From NCBI GenBank assembly GCA_004802725.1, contig SGPM01000381.1, positions 1 through 19,525 on the forward strand: a stretch of 19,525 nucleotides of DNA. The letters run 5' to 3'. Numbering within the stretch: the stretch's first letter is position 1; the number at the start of each line of letters is the position of its first letter. This document shows positions 1-8,526 of the stretch, piece by piece. The stretch is from Antrodiella citrinella (lineage: Eukaryota; Basidiomycota; Agaricomycetes; Polyporales; Steccherinaceae). The notes under the pieces were generated by a model that was not told the origin of the DNA, ran no database searches, and saw only the letters and a list, made by a program, of their open reading frames with translations. The translations under genes and the position numbers were made by a program.

Positions 1-1
1 G

Positions 2-1657
2 TTTCTAGATCCCAAGGAATTGCGAGCCCTCAACTCTTTACTAGACAGCCGGTTGTATGCGGCCACACCGACCTCCATCGCCGCCGGCGTATTCCTCCCC
101 TCGATACCTATCTGGGGACGCAACACTCAATCTGCAAATCTAGCATACACGCCGAATGACTTCGAAATTTTAGGAGCATGCTTCCGCAAGGAAGTAGAAA
201 TCTTCTTGCACGAGTTGAACGGTATACATACTTTCAAGCCTGATCCATTCTTCTATCATGCTGAAGATCTTTTCGGATCCAGCGACGATTCCGTTGATGT
301 CGTGACAGGTGATTCTTCGGTCCTGAACGATACCGCAGACGAGGATCCCATTCCCGCACCGGCTTTTAGCCGCGATCCTGCCCCACACTTGCCGGTACAC
401 GGCTCTCCGACACCCACCATGTCACCTCCGCCACACGGTACGCAGAATGCCCCAACCACCATCAATACCTCACGCCCATCCGCCATTACCCGCCTTCTAC
501 CATCCGCCAGCATGGCGCCAAGAGCGGCCGCTCATTCATCTTCATCTCGACTTGCAGAAATGTTTAGCAGGACACCCCCGGTAATCGCTCGTCAACCAGA
601 CAGCGGTCCCCCAGACGACGACGGAAGCGATAACGGAGATGATGTCGACCCTCGTCGCCGCCCAGGAAGACAGCCCCGTCAACCACATTTTCCGTCCAGA
701 CAAACCGGTCCTCAGAACGCGGCAGGTACGCCCGCGCCCTCTTCAGTAAAGATCAGTGAAGCTCATTTTGATCACAAACTGAAGATTGAGATCGTTCCTA
801 CATGGAACGGCGACACAACGACGCTCGCTCGCTGGATTCTTCGCGTAAATGCTATATCCAAGAAGTCACCGACGGTAGCTACTCAACTAGGGACTATCGT
901 ACCGCAACGACTGACAAGTGATGCAGAAACATGGTACTACTCTCTGCGAGACCACGAACGAGTCACCTGTGAAACCGGATGGCAGGAAATCCGCGATGCC
1001 ATTGGCAACCACTTCATGAATCGGGCATGGGTTGAGAAGACGCGACGACAGGCCATGGCAGTTCGTTTCCGCGATGCGACGCACCCACGGGAAACTCCAA
1101 GTCAATACTTTATCCGTAAGCAAGAACTTCTAGAACTCGTCTACGAGTACTCGGATGCTGAGATCATCGCAGAAGTTATGGCCGGCGCGCCTCACTCATG
1201 GAAGACTTTACTTACTCCACGCCTATACCAGACTACTCGTGAGTTTCAAGACGCTATCAGGGAACACGAGGACGACTTACTCGAGACTGAACCGTCACGC
1301 AACAGATTCAATCGCTGGTCTCCACGATTTGCATCTACGGATCACGCAGAGGCTTCGGTCAAAGCGATCGGATTCTCCCCAAGCTTGCCCAAACCAAGTT
1401 TCCCTAAAGACGACACGAACGTATCCAAACGTACTCCTCCGGACGAAAAGGGTGCACGCCCATGTCGACACTGCGGGAGCGGTCGTCACTGGGACAACGA
1501 ATGTAAGCACGCACGTCAAGGCATGAAACGCGCTCGCGCTAACTTTGCCTCTACCGACGCAGAAGTCGAACGCGCACAAGAAGAATACGACGACTGCTAC
1601 TATGACCTCGCGTCGGACGACGAAGAATCTTTCGGACCTCAAGATCAGGGTTTTTGA
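2..1657 (+). CDS. gag: Gag polyprotein (capsid and CCHC nucleocapsid), 5' partial
   Basis: The frame is open to the left edge, so the true start is outside; the first in-window TTG at 20 is not a convincing start. From the left there is a short folded-looking segment, then a long Ser/Pro/Asp-rich linker (roughly 290-750), then a capsid-like Retrotrans_gag region (about 760-1290, with the motif PTWNGD followed by W-rich helices). A zinc knuckle C-x2-C-x4-H-x4-C follows at 1463-1504. The C-terminal tail is acidic. Gag forms the virus-like particle and binds element RNA. The gag frame ends at TGA 1655-1657, immediately after a GGGTTTT heptamer from which pol is probably reached by -1 frameshifting. 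Family assignment rests on the zinc knuckle and on position before pol. Confidence 0.92.
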   Translation, partial: FLDPKELRALNSLLDSRLYAATPTSIAAGVFLPSIPIWGRNTQSANLAYTPNDFEILGACFRKEVEIFLHELNGIHTFKPDPFFYHAEDLFGSSDDSVDVVTGDSSVLNDTADEDPIPAPAFSRDPAPHLPVHGSPTPTMSPPPHGTQNAPTTINTSRPSAITRLLPSASMAPRAAAHSSSSRLAEMFSRTPPVIARQPDSGPPDDDGSDNGDDVDPRRRPGRQPRQPHFPSRQTGPQNAAGTPAPSSVKISEAHFDHKLKIEIVPTWNGDTTTLARWILRVNAISKKSPTVATQLGTIVPQRLTSDAETWYYSLRDHERVTCETGWQEIRDAIGNHFMNRAWVEKTRRQAMAVRFRDATHPRETPSQYFIRKQELLELVYEYSDAEIIAEVMAGAPHSWKTLLTPRLYQTTREFQDAIREHEDDLLETEPSRNRFNRWSPRFASTDHAEASVKAIGFSPSLPKPSFPKDDTNVSKRTPPDEKGARPCRHCGSGRHWDNECKHARQGMKRARANFASTDAEVERAQEEYDDCYYDLASDDEESFGPQDQGF

Positions 1658-1710
1658 CGGCCCTCTCGACTTCTGAGCCGTTGACCAACGACTCGAGTCT
1701 GGGGGAGGGC
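1648..1710 (+). promoter_or_regulatory. Programmed -1 ribosomal frameshift signal between gag and pol
   Basis: In the gag frame the bases read G-GGT-TTT-TGA, which fits the canonical X-XXY-YYZ slippery heptamer at 1648-1654, with the gag stop as the next codon. Pol is the -1 frame and is open from 1606 onward, so a shift here joins the two. A stem starts 5 nt after the heptamer: 1660-1667 pairs with 1703-1710 (8 bp, one G-U). After a 3-nt bulge it can continue as 1668-1671 with 1696-1699. The spacer length and GC-rich stem match known -1 stimulators. Pairing was done by eye. Confidence 0.8.
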
Positions 1711-4700
1711 GCTACACAGTCCCAAGACATTTTCCAAAGTAACAAGTCTTCTCCTTCTTCTTCCTTACACAGTACTGACCGCGTCACAGCTGTGACTTCT
1801 TATCATATGTCTACTCAACAATTTTCAGGTGCCAATCGACGCTCGCGAAGGGACTTCGACCAATCAATAGCCCGTGAGGCTAAGACACGAACAGCACATA
1901 AAACAATATCACACAAGACCTTACAAGTACTAAAGAAAATACTAGCTCGTCCCCCTGGATGCTCCTTCTTAGGAGCGAAGGCTACTTCCGCTTTAGCTCA
2001 CCTGCGCTCTCAGACCGAACCTCTCACGTCAGTCATCGTGGATTCAGGCTCGGACATCACTCTAATCTCTGAACAAGCCTTACAGGATCTGATCTCGCCT
2101 CCGAAGCTACGAGGAGGACAACACATCAAACTCATACAGGTAACAGGAAACGTGACTATTAACGGATTCGTTGACATTGACCTTTTCTTTGACACATCTA
2201 CAGGACCTCTTAAGATGAATGTAGAAGCATACGTCGTCAAAGGAATGACAGCTCCATTCATCCTAGGAAATGACTTTGCAGATCAGTATGCAATTTCAAT
2301 AATACGCTCCGCCGAAGGAACTCATCTAACCTTTGCCGACAGCTCGCGAATCGTACCCGTTCAGAACTCCTTGCTCCCCGGAATGGAGGACGAGAACGGA
2401 CACACATTCAGCGTCAGCTATGCGGATACCTCGAACACCAAAACGGGACTTCGTCAACGCCGGCTAGAGTTAGTCAAGAAGCGACATGCTCGTAAGCTCA
2501 AAGACCCCTACGTCCGAGCCCAAGATCGCGTTGTGATTCCTCCGAAGTCTTCTCGTCTCGTACCGGTAACAGCTAATTTTCCTCCCGAAAACGCCTGTCT
2601 GTACGTTGAAAAGATCTTCAACTCCCCGCGCAATGAAGACGATGTCTACGCCGCTCCAGACACACTCATCACCAAGCTCCACCCTTTCCTACACGTCTCC
2701 AATTTCTCTGATTCGACGTTGACCTTAGAAAAAGGACAAGCGGTAGGAACGGCCCGAGACCCTTCCACATGGCTAGATCATCGCTCACAGTTCTCTACAG
2801 AACGATACAATCATATCAACGCCCACGCTCAGCTTATCCGACGGCTCGCAAGTCCAACTTTCTCAGCATCCACACCTATTGCCACCGATATCAACACCAC
2901 GCGTTCCGAAACATCGATATTAAATACGGCTGGTCTACACGCTTCCGAACTCGAGGACGATCTTGACGCAGAAGAACCCCTCGAGGGAGGTCCCAAGACC
3001 TCCGAAGCTCCCCCTGAAGACACGTCAACCGCTGATTTCCTGCAGACGGTGGACGTCTCGGAAGAAGTCACCGGCGACCGACGGACTCATCTGCTAGGCA
3101 TACTGGAACGAAATATCAAGGCATTTTCACTGGATGGTCGTCTAGGCACGACGGACGCAACATGTACTATACCGCTTCGTCCAGGATCCAAGGAAGTATC
3201 GCTTCCACCATTCCCAGGTTCACCAGCCAAACGAGAGGTCATGGACAAACAGATGGATACTTGGATCCGTCTGGAAGTCATCGAACCTTCCAAATCGCCG
3301 TGGGGTGCGCCTGGATTCATAGTGTACCGAAACGGTAAGCCGCGCATGGTAATAGACTACCGAAAGCTCAATGAGATGACAGTACCAGATGAATTTCCGT
3401 TGCCCAAGCAAGAAGATATTATGAACGCTCTCTCAGGAGCACAATGGCTATCTACTATGGATGCATTGTCAGGTTTCACGCAAGTAGTCATTCAGGAAGA
3501 CGATCGCCCTAAGACTGCGTTTCGTACGCACCGAGGGCTTCATCAATTCCGACGAATGCCTTTCGGCCTACGCAACGGACCCAGCATATTTCAAAGAATC
3601 ATGCAGAACGTCCTGGCCCCGTACTTATGGATTTACGCGCTAGTATATATCGACGACATCGTGATCTATTCCAAGACTTTTGACGAACATGTGGAACATG
3701 TCGATCGTGTTCTTACCGCAGTCGCGGACGCTGGAATCACTCTTTCGCCAGCTAAGTGCCATTTTGCGTATCGCTCTCTCATGCTACTTGGACAGAAAGT
3801 TTCTCGTCTAGGGTTATCCACACACAAGGATAAAGTCGACGCAATCATTCAACTCGCCGAACCGAAGAACTTACACGAGCTTCAAACCTTCTTAGGTATG
3901 ATGGTTTATTTCTCAGCGTACGTCCCATTTTATGCTTGGATTGCAGCTCCCTTGTTCCAACTACAACGCAAGGACACGAATTGGGACTGGACGGCTGTAC
4001 ATCAAGAAGCATTCGACTTATGCAAACAAGTTCTTACGCAAGCCCCTATACGCGCGCACCCTATCCAAGGTCTTCCCTATCGTGTTTACACTGACGCTTG
4101 TGATTACGGTCTAGCAGCGATCTTACAACAAGTACAGCCAATACAGGTCAAGGACCTACGAGGTACGCGCACCTACGACCGCCTTCGGAAAGCATTCGAT
4201 GCTAACGAACCTATTCCGATCCTAGTCGCCGAAGTCAGCAAGAATTCTTCCGACGTCCCTAAACCTGGCATCTGGGCCAACTCCTTCGAAGATACGACCG
4301 TTCATATTGAACGAGTTATCGCCTATTGGTCTAGGATCCTGAAATCTCCAGAGCGCAACTACTCTCCTACCGAACGGGAAGCCCTAGCTCTAAAGGAAGG
4401 TCTGATCAAATTTCAATCACTCATTGAAGGAGAACAGATATTTGGGATCACCGATCACGCAGCACTGACCTGGTCGAAGACATTTCAGAATGTCAACAGA
4501 CGGCTACTTACTTGGGGAACGGTCTTCGCAGCCTATCCGGGATTACGAATCATCCATCGCGCCGGACGTATTCATTCCAACGTAGATCCCATTTCTCGAC
4601 TACGAAGACGAGTTCCTATGCAGGAAGGCCCAATTACCACGGATAATGTCTCCTTAACCTTAGGAGACCAAATCAACGATCCCCTCAAGAACGCATTCAG

Positions 4701-6597
4701 CGAATTAGGTGAACGTTTTGAAGAGAAACTGCTTTCGGTCGCTTCCAAATACGCTAATAGTCTATCTTCCTCCGACAACCCAGAGGAAGTCCTATCAATA
4801 CCCATTGCACCCGTAGAAGACCATCAAGCAGCAACTCCCACCTTATCATACGTCGCCTCCACTCATTCTTCCCTCGTAGTCGGGCTTTCCGATGGCGAAA
4901 TCAAACGTTGGAAGCAAGGATATGATAAAGACGATGAGTTCACGAAAGTCTTGAAGATCTTGAACTCCGCTGACGACAAATCGCAGGAGACCTATTCGCA
5001 TTACTTCCGGAGTGAAGACGGCCTACTATATTTCGAGGATTGGAACGGCGCTAGCCGTCTCTGCGTGCCACAATCCCTCCAGACTGAAATCATGTCCGAA
5101 AGTCATAATGTCATCACCGAAGGAGCTCACGCCGGTTATCATCGCACTTACAACCGTCTGGCCTCCACGTACTACTGGCCCCGGATGAGTCGGGACATTC
5201 GACGGTATGTAAACACTTGTGATCTGTGTCAAAAGGCTAAACCTCGCCGACACGCACCTGTAGGATTACTAAGACCAATTGCCATTCCTTCCCGACCCTT
5301 CGAAGTAGTGAGCATGGACTTTATACCTGAACTACCGACATCTAATGGATTCGACAATGTTCTCGTCATTGTAGATAAGCTCACCAAGTACGGTATATTC
5401 ATTCCCACGACCACTAACGTGACGGAAAAAGAGACCGCCGAGCTATTTTTCAAACATGTCGTAACTCAGTACGGTCTACCACGTCAAGTTATCACGGACC
5501 GCGACACACGATGGCGCAACGACTTTTGGAAGCAACTATGCACAAATATGGGCATGGTACGTGCTCTTACCACCGCACATCACCCACAAGCTGATGGGCA
5601 GACTGAAGTTCTCAATCAACATTTAGAAATCGCTCTACGCTCTTACATCAACCCTCAGCGAGACGACTGGAGTAACCACCTCGACGCCTTAGCATTGTCT
5701 TACAATACCACTCCTCATTCAGCAACCAAGTACCCTCCTTCATATCTACTCTACGGCTTTCTACCTATGACACGCTCCACAGTCATACACTCTTCCCCTG
5801 CAGTTACTCGCCCACAGACAACGGATTCGATTCACGACACCGCTGATCAAATGAGCGCTGAGTTTGAAACGTATCGACTTCAAGCGCAACAAGCTCTACG
5901 ACTAGGACAGCTACAACAAGAACGAGCATACAACAAGGGAAGACTACAAATGGAATTTAAGGTAGGAGATTTCGTCGTCATAAATCCGCACTCGCTGGAC
6001 TTACTGCGTAAAGAAACAGGAAGAGGCAAGAAACTTCTTATGAAGTATGACGGCCCTTTCGAAGTTCTACAACGTATTAGTCCGGTCACGTATAGACTTC
6101 GCTTCCCTTCCTCATACAAAATCCATCCTGTCATTAACATAGCTCACCTCGAGTCGTACACCCCTTCTCCCGACGAATTCGGCAGACGTCCAGTCAAGAG
6201 AATGAACCGCGCCGATTTCGAGACCCTTCCAGAAGAAGAGGTTGAGACCATTGTCGGAGAAACCTGGAAGAAAGCCCGAAACGGGAGACGCATCAAGCTT
6301 TATCGTACGCGCTTCATCGATGGTGAAGACCGCTGGCTTACCCGAAATGAACTCAGGAATGCCCCCGAGATTCTAGCCGACTGGGATATGAAGAACACGA
6401 GTAATTCAAAACGACCACAAGGCAACCACTCATCTCATCTCGAAGATATACATACGTTGAACAAAGAAAGTGAGCCACTCCCTTCACCTCCCCCCCCGCC
6501 ACTCGATAACGCAGACCAACGCGTGACTCACGATGAGCAGCTACGGCCGACTGGACGCATACGCAAGCCATCGCGACGAGCGCGCGGAGAGTCTTGA
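1654..6597 (+). CDS. pol: Pol polyprotein: protease, reverse transcriptase, RNase H, integrase, chromodomain-like tail
   Basis: About 1647 aa, counted from the frameshift point (codon 1 is TTG, so it is not an independent start). The aspartic protease has DSG at residues 130-132 and ILGNDF at 203-208. RT has the first catalytic Asp in STMDALSGF (D603) and YIDD at 665-668. RNase H shows D814, E907 and D934, with an unusually long stretch between D814 and E907. Integrase has an H-x7-H-x29-C-x2-C zinc site (1151, 1159, 1189, 1192) and the catalytic triad D1222, D1282, E1318, giving the canonical D,D(35)E spacing. A GPF module (1467-1469) follows. The segment near 1525-1580 resembles a chromodomain but lacks most aromatic-cage residues. 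The tail is Pro-rich and basic. Pol copies the element RNA into DNA and inserts it into the genome. No internal stop was seen. Confidence 0.97.
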   Translation: MTALSTSEPLTNDSSLGEGATQSQDIFQSNKSSPSSSLHSTDRVTAVTSYHMSTQQFSGANRRSRRDFDQSIAREAKTRTAHKTISHKTLQVLKKILARPPGCSFLGAKATSALAHLRSQTEPLTSVIVDSGSDITLISEQALQDLISPPKLRGGQHIKLIQVTGNVTINGFVDIDLFFDTSTGPLKMNVEAYVVKGMTAPFILGNDFADQYAISIIRSAEGTHLTFADSSRIVPVQNSLLPGMEDENGHTFSVSYADTSNTKTGLRQRRLELVKKRHARKLKDPYVRAQDRVVIPPKSSRLVPVTANFPPENACLYVEKIFNSPRNEDDVYAAPDTLITKLHPFLHVSNFSDSTLTLEKGQAVGTARDPSTWLDHRSQFSTERYNHINAHAQLIRRLASPTFSASTPIATDINTTRSETSILNTAGLHASELEDDLDAEEPLEGGPKTSEAPPEDTSTADFLQTVDVSEEVTGDRRTHLLGILERNIKAFSLDGRLGTTDATCTIPLRPGSKEVSLPPFPGSPAKREVMDKQMDTWIRLEVIEPSKSPWGAPGFIVYRNGKPRMVIDYRKLNEMTVPDEFPLPKQEDIMNALSGAQWLSTMDALSGFTQVVIQEDDRPKTAFRTHRGLHQFRRMPFGLRNGPSIFQRIMQNVLAPYLWIYALVYIDDIVIYSKTFDEHVEHVDRVLTAVADAGITLSPAKCHFAYRSLMLLGQKVSRLGLSTHKDKVDAIIQLAEPKNLHELQTFLGMMVYFSAYVPFYAWIAAPLFQLQRKDTNWDWTAVHQEAFDLCKQVLTQAPIRAHPIQGLPYRVYTDACDYGLAAILQQVQPIQVKDLRGTRTYDRLRKAFDANEPIPILVAEVSKNSSDVPKPGIWANSFEDTTVHIERVIAYWSRILKSPERNYSPTEREALALKEGLIKFQSLIEGEQIFGITDHAALTWSKTFQNVNRRLLTWGTVFAAYPGLRIIHRAGRIHSNVDPISRLRRRVPMQEGPITTDNVSLTLGDQINDPLKNAFSELGERFEEKLLSVASKYANSLSSSDNPEEVLSIPIAPVEDHQAATPTLSYVASTHSSLVVGLSDGEIKRWKQGYDKDDEFTKVLKILNSADDKSQETYSHYFRSEDGLLYFEDWNGASRLCVPQSLQTEIMSESHNVITEGAHAGYHRTYNRLASTYYWPRMSRDIRRYVNTCDLCQKAKPRRHAPVGLLRPIAIPSRPFEVVSMDFIPELPTSNGFDNVLVIVDKLTKYGIFIPTTTNVTEKETAELFFKHVVTQYGLPRQVITDRDTRWRNDFWKQLCTNMGMVRALTTAHHPQADGQTEVLNQHLEIALRSYINPQRDDWSNHLDALALSYNTTPHSATKYPPSYLLYGFLPMTRSTVIHSSPAVTRPQTTDSIHDTADQMSAEFETYRLQAQQALRLGQLQQERAYNKGRLQMEFKVGDFVVINPHSLDLLRKETGRGKKLLMKYDGPFEVLQRISPVTYRLRFPSSYKIHPVINIAHLESYTPSPDEFGRRPVKRMNRADFETLPEEEVETIVGETWKKARNGRRIKLYRTRFIDGEDRWLTRNELRNAPEILADWDMKNTSNSKRPQGNHSSHLEDIHTLNKESEPLPSPPPPPLDNADQRVTHDEQLRPTGRIRKPSRRARGES

Positions 6598-6758
6598 GAA
6601 GGCGAAGAGCAAACAGTATTTAAGACGAGTATGTTTTGATCTTTGTCTCGTCAGAATCAAGCTCACTGACTTCTCCACCCACTCATCCTACATCTCCTGC
6701 TCATTCAAACCCATATTCATTATCTCCTCGTCCCTCACCCTCTACTTGTTCAACCACC

Positions 6759-7926
6759 ATGTCCAACTCTCAATCCTCCACTGGTTACCCCAGCTTTTTG
6801 GCTGGTGCGGAAGCCATATTCTCCGACTCTTTTCCCAACCCCTTCGAAGGAACCCCTTCGAACCCTTTGTACTATCCAGGTATTATTCATTTCAGAACAA
6901 TGTTCGTCTTGAAATTCAGATTGTTTCACAGGAACTCGCGTCTTTGTCTCGCCCACCCAGACGTATTACACCGCCGATCCCGAAGCCTCCGACAACCTCT
7001 TCACCCACATCATTCAACTTCGCGATGTCATCAACAACGCCAGCCATGGTTACATCCCCGGCCTTTCGAGCGGTCTCGCTCCGCTCCACGTCCGCACTGA
7101 TTCCGTACATGATTTGCGCATAGGCTTTCCCCCCGTGTACTCCCTCCTTCAGCGCATACAAGACCGAAACGTCCTAGCTGAACGTCTCACTCTCGACGAC
7201 CTGCACTACTACTGGAACATGTACCATCGCGTTGCCAGAGACACTATCTCTTGGATTCGACGCTCCTTCACACGCGCTCGTTCCTTACAAGGAGCTACCC
7301 TTTTCGCATATGAAGTCCCTTACGACGCGGAAGACGAGGACTTCTACCGTTTTGTCCAGACACTTTCCGGATTTGAGTGCGACTTTTCTGACAGCACTCG
7401 TCCTGCTTGTCACGAAGAGGTGGACGACTCGGATAGGATGATCATTGACTCGGAAGGTCCTTCTCTCGATACGAACTCCATGACGGACATCATTCTTCAC
7501 CCCGTCCTCAGCTCCACCGCCCCCAACGCTCTAATTCCCTATTCCCCTCTCGATCCATACTTCCACTCCAACAACTCGGACACCGTCACTTCCCAGGCGT
7601 TGATTACCCACCCGATCTACGGTCGTAATGCGCGCAACGCACTCATCCTCTACAACCGCTCGGAGGAGACTCTCGTCGGATCCAACTCGGAATCCTCTGA
7701 GTACTTCACAGCTGAGGAATACACCTCTGACAATGATGTCACCGCCATCGCTGACAACGACAGCGATGATTCCTCCGACAACCTGACCATTATCGTCACC
7801 GACGAGTCAGACGAGGAGGGGGTTGACATTTTGATCGACGGAGACGTTCCTAACCCTCACGTCGTCGGCCTCAGGGTCATCGACCATCTCGACTTACCAA
7901 CCACCGAGACCGGTGAATACCTTTAG
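6759..7926 (+). CDS. Third retrotransposon ORF, unknown function, predicted spliced (two exons)
   Basis: Model: exon 1 6759-6879, intron 6880-6931 (52 nt), exon 2 6932-7926, 371 aa. ATG 6759 lies in a good context (CCACCATGTC). Exon 2 has no usable ATG at its head: its frame is closed upstream by a TGA at 6910 inside the proposed intron, and splicing CCAG|GTATT to TTTCACAG|GA joins it to exon 1 in frame. An alternative acceptor at 6919 (40-nt intron) also keeps the frame. The product has a Ser-rich start, a helical-looking middle with many Arg and aromatic residues (encoded about 7114-7320), and a strongly acidic Asp/Ser tail. A motif of the form NAL(I)xxY occurs twice. I see no signal peptide or membrane segment, so it is not an obvious envelope protein, and no zinc site. 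It starts 161 nt after the pol stop. Function is not recognised. Confidence 0.68.
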
Positions 7927-7962
7927 AAGTTGACATGCTTAAAAAAGGTACGAGTCCAATCA

Positions 7963-7970
7963 GGGGGGGA
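7963..7970 (+). other. Polypurine tract (plus-strand primer site)
   Basis: A run of seven G and one A lies two bases before the LTR start TGTTGTG. Position and composition are those of the polypurine tract that primes plus-strand DNA synthesis in LTR retroelements. Confidence 0.88.
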
Positions 7971-8176
7971 CATGTTGTGTAACCATATTTACCTCTCTTG
8001 ATTAGGACTCTCTTTCACGCATCATCAACGTACCTCGGGCATTCGGCCATGCGGCCATACTCCCTTTTCCATTACTATCTCTCGGGCTTCGGCCATACGA
8101 CACTCTGACTCCCAAGGACTCTCGTCTGCATAACCATGTACTTACTAGAAAGATCTCGAAGAATGCCTTGTACATG

Positions 8177-8183
8177 TATATAA
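8177..8183 (+). promoter_or_regulatory. TATA-like box of the LTR promoter
   Basis: TATATAA lies 204 bp into the LTR, followed by a CT-rich stretch (8188-8240) that would hold the transcription start. Typical placement for the U3/R boundary. No start site was measured. Confidence 0.55.
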
Positions 8184-8252
8184 CGACTCGCTCTTCGTCC
8201 ACCAAAGACTAATCTCACAATTCATATCTTTTCCCCTTTATCACACTGCGTG

Positions 8253-8258
8253 AATAAA
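8253..8258 (+). terminator. AATAAA polyadenylation signal in the LTR
   Basis: AATAAA sits 70 bp after the TATA-like box, as expected for the R region of an LTR, where it would direct 3' end formation of element RNA. Confidence 0.55.
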
Positions 8259-8277
8259 GACTCAAGCGCTGTTCTAA

Positions 8278-8345
8278 TTACCGTAAGTAAGATACTACGG
8301 TAAACGTACTCGAAGATCCTCAAGAAGTAAGATACTCTTGAGATC
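8278..8345 (+). repeat. Two LTR stem-loops sharing one loop sequence
   Basis: Stem-loop 1: TTACCGTA (8278-8285) pairs perfectly with TACGGTAA (8296-8303) around the loop AGTAAGATAC (8286-8295). Stem-loop 2: CTCAAGA (8319-8325) pairs with TCTTGAG (8336-8342), extended by GAT/ATC (8315-8317 with 8343-8345) past one bulged C, around exactly the same 10-nt loop (8326-8335). The stems are unrelated in sequence. Both lie 20-90 nt downstream of AATAAA, so they should be in R/U5 and thus in the 5' leader of element RNA. Confidence 0.8.
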
Positions 8346-8448
8346 CCTTCGTGTTCAGCAGCTCAGATCTTATCTTCCCTCTATCTCTTTCTCTAACTGA
8401 ACGTTAGCGAGATCTCGGATCATATAACGAACTCTGAATTCGTGAACT

Positions 8449-8509
8449 GTACTATCTCTAAGCTAAACTACTCTGCATCCGCAGTTACGATCTTAGCAAG
8501 GTATAGTAC
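8449..8509 (+). repeat. Third LTR stem-loop near the U5 end
   Basis: GTACTAT (8449-8455) pairs with ATAGTAC (8503-8509), and inside it CTAAG (8458-8462) pairs with CTTAG (8492-8496). It lies just before the LTR end, where leader RNA would run toward the primer-binding site. Pairing by eye only. Confidence 0.55.
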
Positions 8510-8526
8510 TTCGCACAATCACAACA

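Larger units (their letters stand above)
1..8526 (+). mobile_element. Ty3/gypsy LTR retrotransposon (chromovirus type), 5' end outside window
   Basis: The order gag, protease, reverse transcriptase, RNase H, integrase, chromodomain-like tail is that of Ty3/gypsy elements (integrase after RT-RNase H). The right boundary is precise: a polypurine tract at 7963-7970, then an LTR starting TGTTGTG at 7973 and ending CACAACA at 8526, a perfect 7-bp terminal inverted repeat. The 5' LTR and primer-binding site lie left of the window, so LTR identity, insertion age and target duplication cannot be judged; GGAGG at 8527-8531 is the base run that a 5-bp target duplication would copy. No stop or frameshift was seen in the long ORFs and every catalytic residue looked for is present, so the copy may be competent. 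It carries an extra ORF between pol and the LTR. It sits within a minus-strand host gene. Confidence 0.96.
7973..8526 (+). repeat. 3' long terminal repeat, 554 bp, complete
   Basis: It begins TGTTGTG and ends CACAACA, a perfect 7-bp terminal inverted repeat with the usual TG...CA ends, and is preceded by the polypurine tract. A TATA-like TATATAA at 8177-8183 and AATAAA at 8253-8258 suggest U3 from 7973 to about 8210, a short R, and U5 to 8526. In this element the LTR ends transcription; the unseen 5' copy would start it. Three stem-loops lie in the R/U5 part and are listed separately. The partner LTR is outside the window, so identity could not be compared. Confidence 0.93.

Noticed and set aside
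6533..7123. Plus-strand ORFs overlapping the end of pol and the start of the third ORF in other frames
   Set aside because: Low-quality Ser/Pro/His composition; one is the pol frame shadow and the other is exon 1 of the third ORF read through its intron.
6759..7926. Envelope gene making the element a retrovirus-like errantivirus
   Set aside because: No signal peptide, hydrophobic fusion segment or transmembrane helix is visible in the predicted product.
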